Assembly (NCBI GenBank): GCA_002309195.1
Contig: DBWY01000013.1
Coordinates: 1 to 51,855, forward strand
Length of the DNA stretch: 51,855 bases
Direction of reading: 5' to 3'
Source of the DNA: Treponema sp. UBA1226
Lineage (GTDB): Bacteria; Spirochaetota; Spirochaetia; Treponematales; Treponemataceae
The notes beneath the pieces are model-generated. The model did no database searches, was not told where the DNA came from, and worked only from the letters and a program-made list of their open reading frames with translations. Positions 41,475 through 50,488 of this stretch are shown in pieces (position 1 is the stretch's first letter; the number at the start of each line of letters is the position of its first letter). Position numbers and translations under genes: made by a program.

Positions 41475-42963
41475 AATCGACTCCCGTAAATATTTTAAAT
41501 TGTCTATAACCCTGATATTTTAACATCGATTTTCCGTTTGCAACTCGGCAGCCTGCTGCAATTGCACGGTTCATCATCGGTGTAACTTCGGGATTGTAAA
41601 TGATATCATATACATATTCCGTTCCGCGGAAATTATAAAAATAAATCGGATCGTTTTTAGGATCCGGGTTTCCATCACTTCCAGCCCCTACAGATGTTGT
41701 CTGGATTATAATGTCCGAATAAACTTCAAACTCAAGAAGAGCATCCGGAGAAAGAACTGCATATTCAAAACCATATTTATCTGCAAGTGCCTTTGCATTT
41801 GCAATCGTTCTGTTAAAAATACATGCGCGGCCGCCCAACTTTTTAATTGCATAAGCAATAGCATGAGCTGCACCACCTGCTCCAACTATTGCAACACGAC
41901 GACGACGAAGTTTATCAACGCCTAAAAATTCTCTTAATGCTGCAGCAAAACCGCTTGCGTCTGTATTGTGGCCCATCCATTTACCGTCATTTTTTACAAT
42001 CGTGTTGCTTGCTCTTATTTCGCCAACTTCTTCGTCAATATCATCAATTTCTGACAATACACTTTCTTTATGCGGAACAGTTACGGAAAGACCTTCTACT
42101 CCGACCGAGTCACAGAATTCGACAACATCAGAAATATTATTTCCTCTTATCGGAATATAAACTGCATTTAAATTATTTTTCTTATAACCTTTGTTATGAA
42201 GTTCAGGACTTGATGTAAACTTTAAAGGATAACCTGTAATTCCATAAATCTTAGTAGATTCATTAAGCTCTTTAAAGTGATAGATTTCATTAAGTTCAAC
42301 AGGATCAATATGACCGATTACCTGTGTGTTCTGCATCGTTTCTTTTGGAGAAACATATGTTAAAAACGAATGAGTTTTATAAGCAAGGATTCTTGATGGA
42401 GTACCAAATTCTCCCATTGCGCAAAGAATATGTTCGTATTCCTTAAAATCTCTTGCTACTTCAAAAAGATGAGTTACGTCTTTAAGCGAATTTGGTGTAA
42501 ACGCAATCTTTGGAATTTCATAACCTGTCTTTCTCATTGCGTTACATTTTTCGATGATATTTTCAACAGGACCTTTCATATCATGATAACTTCTTATGAT
42601 TCTTGTTCCGAATGCCATCGCAGCATCCTGCAGACTCGGAATATGAAAGTCATCTTCAAAATCTACATAATTAAAATTATTGTGCTGGTCCTGATCTGCA
42701 AAAGCCATCGCACGTGCAAAGAGCATAGTTCGTGCAGCTTCACCGCCAAAATATGCACCGCCATCAATACGACGTCTTATAGTTAATATACATGGAATAT
42801 TTGCAAGATGCGGAAATTTTCTGATATGAAGACATTCATCTTCATCAAGATAATCTGCGCGAAGCTCAACGATATCGATATAAGGTCTGTACTTTTCTAT
42901 AAGCGCAAGATTTTCCTGAATCGTATTACATGTTAAAGTTAAACAGATATAAGGTCTATTCAT
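41455..42963 (-). CDS. aroDE: Bifunctional 3-dehydroquinate dehydratase/shikimate dehydrogenase
   Basis: The 502-residue fusion does two successive steps of the shikimate pathway. Residues ~1-225 are type I dehydroquinate dehydratase: VELRADYLDED, the catalytic His in RSYHDMKG and the Schiff-base Lys in PKIAFTPNSLKDVTHLF. From ~235 the AroE part has GITGYPLKFTSSPELHNKGY, AVYIPI, SVTVPHKE with the catalytic Lys, and GHNTDASGFAAAL, then an NADPH site AIVGAGGAAHAIAYA. Fused aroDE occurs in plants, chlamydiae and some bacteria. It begins 6 bp after the PASTA gene and overlaps rpiA. Confidence 0.95.
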   Translation of the reverse strand: MNRPYICLTLTCNTIQENLALIEKYRPYIDIVELRADYLDEDECLHIRKFPHLANIPCILTIRRRIDGGAYFGGEAARTMLFARAMAFADQDQHNNFNYVDFEDDFHIPSLQDAAMAFGTRIIRSYHDMKGPVENIIEKCNAMRKTGYEIPKIAFTPNSLKDVTHLFEVARDFKEYEHILCAMGEFGTPSRILAYKTHSFLTYVSPKETMQNTQVIGHIDPVELNEIYHFKELNESTKIYGITGYPLKFTSSPELHNKGYKKNNLNAVYIPIRGNNISDVVEFCDSVGVEGLSVTVPHKESVLSEIDDIDEEVGEIRASNTIVKNDGKWMGHNTDASGFAAALREFLGVDKLRRRRVAIVGAGGAAHAIAYAIKKLGGRACIFNRTIANAKALADKYGFEYAVLSPDALLEFEVYSDIIIQTTSVGAGSDGNPDPKNDPIYFYNFRGTEYVYDIIYNPEVTPMMNRAIAAGCRVANGKSMLKYQGYRQFKIFTGVDYGDDTE

Positions 42964-42969
42964 TTTCTC

Positions 42970-44097
42970 TTACTGAACAGAAGAGCGTTCAACCTCGCGG
43001 TCAAGAACACTCAAAACAAGAACAGCACCATGAGGAGCTGCAAACGGGACAGAGAATGCACCGCCGATATGATTGAACGATGCAAAACTATAACGGCTTC
43101 CTTCCTGTGGAATTACATCAAGCTTAACCGGAACAGCATAAGGATATTCAGGAATTGTTGTAGAAAAAATTCCGTGAACATAATTTTTTGTATCGCGTTT
43201 TGCAGAATCTTCTGCTGCATCACCTTCTGTCTTTTTTTCGTTATCTACTGCAGCAACCATTTCTTCTTCTGTTGCAGCTTTTGCTTCTGGCATTGCAAAC
43301 TCAAGCTGGATTCTTGTATATTCAGCAACTTCTTTTTTATTTCCATGAACTGTCTGTTTAACTACAGTTCCCGGAGTTTCAGAAGAAGATGCAATATGCT
43401 GTGTAAAATCAACAGTAAGTTTTGTTTCTGAAAGAAGTTTTAAAACTTCTGCGATTGTCTTTCCTGTAAAATCAGGAACGCTTACCTTTGCTTTTTCCGG
43501 GCCACTTGAAACAATAAACTGAAGTGTCACAGGCTGAGTAATAGGAGTTCCTTCTGCAGGTTCCTGTTCAAGAATAGTTCCTGCAGGAGCCATATCCTGC
43601 TTAAAAATAGGATTTGCAATTTTTAAAGATGGAATTTCTGTTCCTGCATAAAGAGCATCAATCGTTGTCTTTACAGCATCCAGATTTGAACCAACATAAT
43701 TTTTTACATGATCAAAAACAACACCGCGGCTTACAACAAGTGTAACTCTGCTCGAAGCTTTTACGACAGAACCTGATTTCGGAGACTGAGAAATAATCAT
43801 ACCAGCCTGACCAGGAACATCAGAATATCTCATCTGAAGGCGAGGATATAATTCCTTTTCCTGCAGAATAAGCTGAGCATCAAGAATATTTTTTCCAACT
43901 ACATCAGGAACAATCTGACGTTCATAACCTCTGTTAAAAACAATGAACGCGATTACAGCAAAAATTCCCATTATAACTACAAGCGAAATTGCATAAAAAA
44001 CAAATGCGCCGCCAAACTGCTGCATCGAAGCCTTTGTCTCTGTAATGGCACCACCGATATTCTTTATTTTGTCGCTGATTTTCTTTTCGTTTTCCAT
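42970..44097 (-). CDS. Membrane protein with three PASTA domains
   Basis: The 375-residue protein has a ~30-residue cytoplasmic start, a membrane segment (~31-53, FVFYAISLVVIMGIFAVIAF) and three outside PASTA modules: VPDVVGKNILDAQLIL (~66), the one around KNYVGSNLDAVKTTIDAL (~135), and VPDFTGKTIAEVLKLL (~208). PASTA domains bind peptidoglycan/lipid II stems or pack against penicillin-binding proteins; normally they hang from a Ser/Thr kinase or a PBP, but neither domain is present here. The last ~110 residues (Glu/Ala/Lys-rich, then KLDVIPQEGSRYSFASF) are not recognised. It may be a stand-alone sensor. SD AAAGGTG before the ATG. Confidence 0.88.
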   Translation of the reverse strand: MENEKKISDKIKNIGGAITETKASMQQFGGAFVFYAISLVVIMGIFAVIAFIVFNRGYERQIVPDVVGKNILDAQLILQEKELYPRLQMRYSDVPGQAGMIISQSPKSGSVVKASSRVTLVVSRGVVFDHVKNYVGSNLDAVKTTIDALYAGTEIPSLKIANPIFKQDMAPAGTILEQEPAEGTPITQPVTLQFIVSSGPEKAKVSVPDFTGKTIAEVLKLLSETKLTVDFTQHIASSSETPGTVVKQTVHGNKKEVAEYTRIQLEFAMPEAKAATEEEMVAAVDNEKKTEGDAAEDSAKRDTKNYVHGIFSTTIPEYPYAVPVKLDVIPQEGSRYSFASFNHIGGAFSVPFAAPHGAVLVLSVLDREVERSSVQ

Positions 44098-44181
44098 AAA
44101 AACACCTTTATTTTAAGCCAATTCAATTTTTATACTATTTATAATAATATACTTTATAAACGAAGTCACTTCAATACTAGT

Positions 44182-45171
44182 TCAACTCAATACTGAACCT
44201 ACAAAATCCCTTGTTCCGTTTATAAAATCCTTATATCCCATCATGTTTTTGCCCGGTTTTTGAAGCATTTTAAGTGCCAGAAGGCCGTCGCCCGTCTTAA
44301 CCCAGATTCCCGTAGACTTGTCAAAATGCACGACTTTCCCAGGCTCTGCATCGCTAAAATCCTTTTCCAAAGCTGAATCAACTAAAGCAACTTCTGCGAT
44401 TCGAAGTACAGGAAGGTTTGTACCTGACGAAGCAGAAACCGCTCCCATATAACAAAAGCACAGCGGGTCGGGATTATAAGCCCTGACCATTGCATCAAGC
44501 TCGCGTGCAGACTTTGTCCAGTCGAGTCTGCCGTCTTCTTTTGAAATTATTGTCGTATAGCTGGCGTCTCCTGACTGAGGAATGCCTTTTTTAAGGGAGC
44601 CGGTAGAGGCTGTCTCGACTAAAAGCTCTGTTATTAGCTCTGCGCCAGAAACCGCCGCATCGTTTAAAAGTGAGCCTGCAGTTTCTTTTCCTGTAAGTGC
44701 AACTTTTTTCTGCGCAAGGATGTCGCCTTCGTCCATTTTTAAGGACAATGTCTGCACGCTAAAGGCTGTCTCTGAGTCGCGGTTTAAAATCGCAGCCGGA
44801 ACCGGTGTGCATCCCCTGTATTTTGGAAGCAGTGACGGATGTAAGTTTATTCCGCCAAAACGAAACATCGAAAGAAATTTTGGCCCAAAAATATGACCGT
44901 AGGCAAAGCACACAAGTATGTCGGCTTCGAATTTCGAAATCTCATCGCGTGCAGAAGAATCAAGATGTTCTGGAGTAAAAACAGGAATGTTATTTTCTGA
45001 TGCGGTATCTGCAACCGGCGTAGGAATCAAATCCTTGTGACGACCTTTTGCAGAAGGTGGGTTTGTAAGAACCCCGACGATTTTAAAATCCTGTGATTTA
45101 GAATTTTCGATAAGAAGTTTTAAAGTCACAGCAGAAGCCTCCGGGCTTCCGGCGTAAAGAACTTTTAACAT
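44182..45171 (-). CDS. fmt: Methionyl-tRNA formyltransferase
   Basis: The 329-residue enzyme formylates initiator Met-tRNA. MLKVLYAGSPEASAVTL starts the Rossmann domain; VCFAYGHIFGPKFL, INLHPSLLPKYRG and the loop after it hold the catalytic Asn-His-Asp region. The C-terminal ~110 residues form the OB-fold tRNA domain. ATG at 45171 has GAGG 5 nt upstream; a longer frame to 45216 would overlap def and is unlikely. It follows def by 13 bp, the usual def-fmt pairing. Confidence 0.96.
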   Translation of the reverse strand: MLKVLYAGSPEASAVTLKLLIENSKSQDFKIVGVLTNPPSAKGRHKDLIPTPVADTASENNIPVFTPEHLDSSARDEISKFEADILVCFAYGHIFGPKFLSMFRFGGINLHPSLLPKYRGCTPVPAAILNRDSETAFSVQTLSLKMDEGDILAQKKVALTGKETAGSLLNDAAVSGAELITELLVETASTGSLKKGIPQSGDASYTTIISKEDGRLDWTKSARELDAMVRAYNPDPLCFCYMGAVSASSGTNLPVLRIAEVALVDSALEKDFSDAEPGKVVHFDKSTGIWVKTGDGLLALKMLQKPGKNMMGYKDFINGTRDFVGSVLS

Positions 45172-45184
45172 CGGCACCTCGTTT

Positions 45185-45751
45185 CTATTTATTTTTTGCT
45201 GCAAGCTTTGCCGCAATTTTTCTTGCCTTTGCTTCTTTTGCTTTTATTTTTTCAATATATCTTTTTGAACGCTTCTTCATCGTCTCTTCTGTTTCTTTTG
45301 CAAACTCAGGATCACCACGGTCAATAAAAACGATTCCATCAAGATGATCATTTTCGTGCTGGATGATTCGCGCCAGAAGCCCTTCGGCCTCTATCGTAAA
45401 TTTTTTGCCGTTCTCATCAAGAGCCTGCACTGTAACTTTTGAAGGGCGTTTTATAACTTCATAGATTTTCGGAATGCTTAAACAGCCTTCTTCATAATCT
45501 GACATTTCACTTGATGTAGAAATAATCTGAGGATTTACAAAAACGCGTCTTACATCATCGTCTGCCGTAAGAACGAAAAATCTTTTATTGATGTTTACCT
45601 GTGGCGCTGCAAGTCCTACTCCGTTTGCAGCATCCATTGTTTCGAACATTTCTTCAATTGTTTTTCGAAACTCATCATTTATTTCTTCTTCTTTTACCGG
45701 AACAGCAACCTGACGTAAAATTTCTTCACCGAGTTTTGTAATCCTCAACAT
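45185..45751 (-). CDS. def: Peptide deformylase
   Basis: The 188-residue metalloenzyme removes the N-formyl group from new proteins. All three motifs are present: GVGLAAPQ (~41-48), EEGCLSIP (~88-95, metal Cys) and QHENDHLDG (~130-138, HExxH). The C-terminal ~35 residues are a basic Lys/Ala tail, longer than in E. coli. The start is one base after the hisD stop and uses SD GGAG inside hisD, so it is coupled to hisD. Confidence 0.97.
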   Translation of the reverse strand: MLRITKLGEEILRQVAVPVKEEEINDEFRKTIEEMFETMDAANGVGLAAPQVNINKRFFVLTADDDVRRVFVNPQIISTSSEMSDYEEGCLSIPKIYEVIKRPSKVTVQALDENGKKFTIEAEGLLARIIQHENDHLDGIVFIDRGDPEFAKETEETMKKRSKRYIEKIKAKEAKARKIAAKLAAKNK

Positions 45752-45752
45752 A

Positions 45753-47120
45753 TTATTTCTCCAGTCTTATTCTTGCTGCGCGCGCATGAGCATTTAAGCC
45801 TTCTGCGTCTCCAAAAAATCCTGCAGCTTCTGCAGATTTTTTCATTCCTTCTGAACCCGGTTTTGCGCGAAGTGTAGTTACAGTCTTTAAAAACATTCTT
45901 ACACTCAAACCACCTGAATAGTGTGCAACACCCGATGTAGGAAGTGTGTGATTTAAACCTGCTGCATAATCACCGAATACTTCTGCAGCATAGTGTCCGA
46001 TAAAAAGTGAACCGTAATTACGAACTTTGTTCATAATTTCATCACGCTGTTTTCCTTCATCAAGAGCAAGCTCAAGATGTTCAGGTGCTTTTTTGTTTGC
46101 AATTTCTGCTGCTTCTTCAAGAGAATCAACGATTATTATTTTTCCATAAGTATCGATACTCTTGCGTGCAATTTCTTTTGTAGGAAGCGTCTGCAGTTGT
46201 TCTTCTATCTGCTGTGAAACTTTTTCTGCAAAGTCTCTGTCGTTTGTCGCAAGAACTGCCTGTGCAACGATATCATGTTCAGCCTGTGCAAGTAAATCTG
46301 CAGCAACCCATGCGGGGTCTGCACTTTTATCTGCAATTATAAAAACTTCTGTAGGACCTGCAATCATATCGATTCCGACTTTTCCGTAAACCTGCTGTTT
46401 TGCAGCTGCTACAAATTTATTTCCTGGTCCTACAACGACATCAACTGCAGGAATTGATTCTGTTCCGTATGCCATAGCAGCAATTGCCTGTGAACCGCCG
46501 GCTGCATAACATTTTGTAACGCCACAGATATAAGCTGCCGCCATAATTTTTTCGTCGGCATAAGGCTTACCACCGATAAAGGATTTACCCGGAACTCCGC
46601 TTCCTTCACTCTGTGCTTTTGCAAGATCATCCGGGTGAACACGCGGCGGAGTACATAAAATTACTTCATCAACTCCTGCTGCAACAGCCGGCGTAATTGT
46701 CATAACTACAGATGATAAAAGAGGATATATTCCTGCAGGAACATAAGCTCCTGCTTTTTCTACAGGGATTGTTTTCTGACCAGTGTAAAGCCCTGGCGTA
46801 AGTTCAACTTCAAAATCATCAAAAGATTCTTTCTGCTTTAAAGCAAATTTATATGCAAGGTCATGTGAATAGCAGATTGCATTGTAAATATCCGGCTGCT
46901 CTTTCTTTAATTTTTCTGCAGCGGCTTTAAGCTCGCTTTCCGGGATAAGAAAAGAAGCTGGAGAAGCAATGTCAAACTTGTCTGCAACTTTTTTAATGGC
47001 TGCATCACCGTTTTCGATAACGTCTTTTATAACGTTCTGGACTACTTCATTTGTTCCTGAAAAATTACGGCCATCAAACCATGCCGGCTCGAGTTCCGAG
47101 GCTTTTATAATCTTAATCAT
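45753..47120 (-). CDS. hisD: Histidinol dehydrogenase
   Basis: The 455-residue zinc enzyme makes histidine from histidinol with two NAD. Typical segments: PVEKAGAYVPAGIYPLLSSV, VDVVVGPGNKFVAAAKQ, IAGPTEVFIIADKSADPAWV with the following AQAEHD zinc ligands, and AEVFGDYAAGLNHTLPTSG. The length is normal. No other his gene is in the window. The ATG has no SD and lies 6 nt after the -10 TAAAAT, pointing to a leaderless mRNA. It leads a hisD-def-fmt operon. Confidence 0.96.
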   Translation of the reverse strand: MIKIIKASELEPAWFDGRNFSGTNEVVQNVIKDVIENGDAAIKKVADKFDIASPASFLIPESELKAAAEKLKKEQPDIYNAICYSHDLAYKFALKQKESFDDFEVELTPGLYTGQKTIPVEKAGAYVPAGIYPLLSSVVMTITPAVAAGVDEVILCTPPRVHPDDLAKAQSEGSGVPGKSFIGGKPYADEKIMAAAYICGVTKCYAAGGSQAIAAMAYGTESIPAVDVVVGPGNKFVAAAKQQVYGKVGIDMIAGPTEVFIIADKSADPAWVAADLLAQAEHDIVAQAVLATNDRDFAEKVSQQIEEQLQTLPTKEIARKSIDTYGKIIIVDSLEEAAEIANKKAPEHLELALDEGKQRDEIMNKVRNYGSLFIGHYAAEVFGDYAAGLNHTLPTSGVAHYSGGLSVRMFLKTVTTLRAKPGSEGMKKSAEAAGFFGDAEGLNAHARAARIRLEK

Positions 47121-47126
47121 AAGGGT

Positions 47127-47155
47127 ATTTTAGCAGATTCGCACGTTTGTTACAA
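47127..47155 (-). promoter_or_regulatory. Promoter of hisD-def-fmt (leaderless start)
   Basis: The minus strand reads TTGTAA (47150-47155), a 17-bp spacer and TAAAAT (47127-47132), then ACCCTT and the ATG. Start is expected at or beside the A of the ATG. The -35 is the same as in the lysS promoter. Confidence 0.65.
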
Positions 47156-47206
47156 TTAAGTTAAACTACGAGATTAATTTAAAAACAGAAAGCAAAAACG
47201 GGAAAC

Positions 47207-47944
47207 TTATTTCTGGAATTTATCGAGAACAGCCTGAATGCGCGATTTTACGAGTTCTGCAATCTCAGATGTCGTAAGTTTTTCAAATTCAAAAGGCATA
47301 ATAGGCTTAAGATAATGAATCTGAATCGGGAGAGTAGTCTTAAATCCCTTGTCAAAAATCTTAAATGAATCGATTATAGCAACCGGAAGAATCGGACATT
47401 TTGCATTTTTAGGACTCTTAAAACTTCCTGCATGGAACTCAGAAAGCTTGCCGCTGACTTCTTCATAGTTTCCTTCCGGGAAAACCATATAGTTGATTTT
47501 ATTTTTTAATTCTTCTGTAACTTCTGAAAGTGCCTTGAATATTTTTTTAGGACGTCTGTAATGAAGTTTTTTACTTCTTACAAGTTTACATACTTCGCGG
47601 ATAAAAGGACGGTGAGTTGCCCTGTCGTCAAGGATAACACCGATTTTTCTCGGAAATGTATACCAGATTGCAAGCGGATCAAATTTTTCCTGATGATTTG
47701 CACATACATAAAAACCATCACTGGCAGGAATATTTTCAAGACCAAAAGCCTTTACCACAACACCGGCAGAATCGATGAGCGTTTTTATGAGGAACATACA
47801 GAAATCATACTGCTCTTCTGGAGAATATTTTTTAGGATGATCTGCAACCCACATCATTTTTGGATACAGTCTTAATATATTTCCAAAATTCTTTGAGATT
47901 GTTTTAAATAAAATCGGAACGCTTCGTTTGCCAGTATTTCTCAT
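47207..47944 (-). CDS. PlsC-family lysophospholipid acyltransferase
   Basis: The 245-residue protein belongs to the 1-acyl-glycerol-3-phosphate acyltransferase superfamily. The catalytic motif is CANHQEKFDPLAIW (His-x4-Asp, ~78-91) and the acyl-acceptor motif is MVFPEGNYEEV (~152-162, in place of FPEGTR). A hydrophobic basic region precedes them. It acts at the inner membrane in phospholipid synthesis; which lysolipid it uses is not clear. It directly abuts the flavin-reductase gene (0-bp gap), so the two are co-transcribed. Confidence 0.88.
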   Translation of the reverse strand: MRNTGKRSVPILFKTISKNFGNILRLYPKMMWVADHPKKYSPEEQYDFCMFLIKTLIDSAGVVVKAFGLENIPASDGFYVCANHQEKFDPLAIWYTFPRKIGVILDDRATHRPFIREVCKLVRSKKLHYRRPKKIFKALSEVTEELKNKINYMVFPEGNYEEVSGKLSEFHAGSFKSPKNAKCPILPVAIIDSFKIFDKGFKTTLPIQIHYLKPIMPFEFEKLTTSEIAELVKSRIQAVLDKFQK

Positions 47945-48502
47945 CTACTTTAATTTTTTTCCAATGTCAAAAGCTTTTGCAACAACTTCTCCAAGCTGAA
48001 TGTAATTATGATTTACAGGATCATAAGTTATCGGATGCAGTTTTGAAGGATCAATTTTTCCGTCTGTCAAAACAGATTCTTCTGCACAAACATTTATAAT
48101 GTTTCCGATAAGCTGTTCGGTCTTGTCATCATAACTTACCATTTCGCATTCAAGAACCATTTTTAAATTATCAAAAACAGGAGCATCAACAAAGCGGCTC
48201 TTTGTAACTTTAAATCCTGCTTTTTCTATTTTATTCTTAACATCATTACCAGATTCGATTCCGACATAATCACAGGCTGTAATATTTTCTGCATCTGCTA
48301 CACTTACGGTAAACGCTTTTTTTGCCTTAACATTTGCAACCGTTTTGTGACTTTTATCAAGACAGATGCAAATTTGTTTGTCGTTGTATATTCCGCCCCA
48401 TGCAGCATTCATAGCATCCGGTGTTCCGTCTTCGCTATAAGTGCCGATAATCAAAACAGGCATCGGATATAAAAAAGTCTGTTTGCCAAAATCCTTTTTC
48501 AT
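47945..48502 (-). CDS. Flavin reductase-like FMN-binding protein (flavoredoxin type)
   Basis: The 185-residue protein has the split-barrel flavin reductase fold: YPMPVLIIGTYSEDGTPDAM at the start, NAAWGGIYNDKQICICL, the phosphate-contacting HKTVANVKAKKAFTVSV, and AENITACDYVGIESG. This is the FlaRed/flavoredoxin group, which binds FMN and moves electrons in anaerobes. SD GGAG lies 7 nt before the ATG. Its leader contains the 48521-48555 hairpin. The link to the following acyltransferase gene is unexplained. Confidence 0.87.
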   Translation of the reverse strand: MKKDFGKQTFLYPMPVLIIGTYSEDGTPDAMNAAWGGIYNDKQICICLDKSHKTVANVKAKKAFTVSVADAENITACDYVGIESGNDVKNKIEKAGFKVTKSRFVDAPVFDNLKMVLECEMVSYDDKTEQLIGNIINVCAEESVLTDGKIDPSKLHPITYDPVNHNYIQLGEVVAKAFDIGKKLK

Positions 48503-48520
48503 TTTTTAACTCCGGTTTTA

Positions 48521-48555
48521 TGCGGAACTGACTGAAACAATTTTTATGTTCCGCA
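48521..48555 (-). promoter_or_regulatory. Leader hairpin before the flavin-reductase gene
   Basis: TGCGGAAC (48521-48528) pairs perfectly with GTTCCGCA (48548-48555) over a 19-nt loop, between a possible promoter region (TTGCTA ... TATAAA on the minus strand) and the SD. There is no T-run, so it is not a terminator. Confidence 0.4.
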
Positions 48556-48615
48556 AGTTCCTTGTTTTATTTTATAACGCATGTTTTTTTATAGCAACAT
48601 TTTTTTTGCTAAAAT

Positions 48616-50457
48616 CTACAATGCGCATCCTCTAAAATCATCAATAGTTTTAAACCCTTTTCTCTTCATGAACTTTTTAAGCCCCTCAATAACTTCTATC
48701 ATAGTGTTAGGGTTTGCAAAAGTATTTGTGCCTACTTCGACGGCAGCCGCGCCGGCCATAATAAACTCTACAGCATCTTCCCACGTTGCAACGCCGCCGA
48801 TTGCAATTACCGGCACCTGTTTTTCTAAAGGCAGTTTTTTGATTGCCGAGCATACTTCATAAACAAGACGCATTGCAATCGGTCTTACCGCAGGACCGCC
48901 GAAGCCGGCCTTGATTTTATCAAATACAGGTCGTCCTTTTTCGATATCGATTGCAACACCCTGGAATGAATTACAAAGTGAGATGCCGTCTGCTCCGGCT
49001 TCGATGCATGAAAGCGCAATCGCTGTTACATCTGCAGCCTGTGGAGTAAGCTTTACGATAAGCGGCTTTTTTGTAATTGCCCTGATTGCTTTTGTAGCAG
49101 CGGCTGCCGTCGTACAACTCATTCCAAGAGCTGCACCGCCTGCTGCGACATTAGGGCATGATATATTAAGCTCGATAATCGGAACATCCGTTTTATCGAG
49201 AAGCTTTGCGCCTTCGATATATGTTTCGATTGAACTTCCAGAAAGATTTGCAATCGTTACAGGTTTTAATTTTAACATTGCAGGAAGCTCATGCTCGATA
49301 AAGTGTGGGATTCCAGGATTCTGAAGCCCGATAGAATTCATAAGACCACTTGGTGTTTCCCAGAGACGAACTCCGCTGTTTCCCTGACGCGGCTCAATCG
49401 TAAGTCCTTTACTTGCAATAGCTCCAAGTTTATTTACATCGATAACATCTTTGTATTCTGTTCCGAACCCGAATGTACCTGAACTTCCGATTACAGGATT
49501 TGGTAAAACTACATCACGGATTTTTACAGAAAGATCCGGTTTTACATTTTTATTTTTTCTTGCTTCTAAAATCTGTTCTGCAGCAGGAGCAGGTTTATTA
49601 AAAATCAAAACGCGCGAATCAAAAACAGGTCCGTCTTTACAGCAGCGTTTATAACCTTCTGTTGTTTCAATCGTACATCCAAGACATACACCCATTCCGC
49701 ATGCCATGTGAGATTCCATGCTTAACCAGCATTTTACTCCGGCTTTTTCTGCAATATGCTTTACATAAGCAAGCATCGGTGTCGGACCGCATGCATAGAT
49801 TTCTTTATAGCCCCGTTCTTTTATTTTTTCTGAATCAATTAAAACAGGAAGCATTCCTTTTGTTCCGGCGCTTCCGTCATCTGTTGCAACATATAATTTA
49901 TTTGCCTTAACATTTTTAAGTCCGTACTTTCCGCTTTTGAAACATGCATAAAAATCGTACGACTTATCATCAAGTGTTTCTGCAAAGCCCGCAACAGGCG
50001 CAACACCGATTCCGCCGCCGATGATACATACTTTTTTAGTTTTTGGACGAGGGAAAATATTTCCGAGCGGACCTAAAACATCAACGCTGTCATTTTTTTC
50101 AAGTGAACAAAGTTCTGTAGTTCCCTTTCCTTTTTTTAAAATTAAAAATTCTATCTGTGCACACTGGCTTGATGTGTTTTTTGATGCTTCTTTTTTTACT
50201 GCACCTTTTGATTTTAAATACTGTGTTGTTACGTGATAAACAGAAATAGGACGACCAATAAGAACTTTTCCTTTTGTCGCGCGTAACATAAAAAACTGCC
50301 CAGGTTTTGGAATTGATTTTTCTTTTGCTTCAATATTTATTGTAATTGAATATACGCTGTCAGACGGAACTGCACCAGAAACAGTTTTGCATACTGCTAC
50401 CGTCCCCTTTGTATAAACCGGAATTGTTTTTCCATTACAGTCTTTCGTCACGCTCAT
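48616..50457 (-). CDS. pyrKD: Fused dihydroorotate dehydrogenase: PyrK electron-transfer domain + PyrD (class 1B)
   Basis: The 613-residue protein joins two subunits that are usually separate. Residues ~1-290 are PyrK: FAD-binding FMLRATKGKVLIGRPISVY, NAD-binding VCIIGGGIGVAPVAGF, and the 2Fe-2S cysteines in CGMGVCLGCT plus the later KRCCKDGPVF. Residues ~305-613 are PyrD: SSGTFGFGTEYKDV, the catalytic Cys in ELNISCPNVAAGG, VKLTPQAADVTAIALSCIEA and VIAIGGVATWEDAVEFIMAG. It oxidises dihydroorotate to orotate using NAD. It lies 31 bp after pyrF, so it is a small pyrimidine operon. SD AAGGAG before the ATG. Confidence 0.94.
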   Translation of the reverse strand: MSVTKDCNGKTIPVYTKGTVAVCKTVSGAVPSDSVYSITINIEAKEKSIPKPGQFFMLRATKGKVLIGRPISVYHVTTQYLKSKGAVKKEASKNTSSQCAQIEFLILKKGKGTTELCSLEKNDSVDVLGPLGNIFPRPKTKKVCIIGGGIGVAPVAGFAETLDDKSYDFYACFKSGKYGLKNVKANKLYVATDDGSAGTKGMLPVLIDSEKIKERGYKEIYACGPTPMLAYVKHIAEKAGVKCWLSMESHMACGMGVCLGCTIETTEGYKRCCKDGPVFDSRVLIFNKPAPAAEQILEARKNKNVKPDLSVKIRDVVLPNPVIGSSGTFGFGTEYKDVIDVNKLGAIASKGLTIEPRQGNSGVRLWETPSGLMNSIGLQNPGIPHFIEHELPAMLKLKPVTIANLSGSSIETYIEGAKLLDKTDVPIIELNISCPNVAAGGAALGMSCTTAAAATKAIRAITKKPLIVKLTPQAADVTAIALSCIEAGADGISLCNSFQGVAIDIEKGRPVFDKIKAGFGGPAVRPIAMRLVYEVCSAIKKLPLEKQVPVIAIGGVATWEDAVEFIMAGAAAVEVGTNTFANPNTMIEVIEGLKKFMKRKGFKTIDDFRGCAL

Positions 50458-50488
50458 CGTATCTCCTTATATATTCCACATAAATGGA

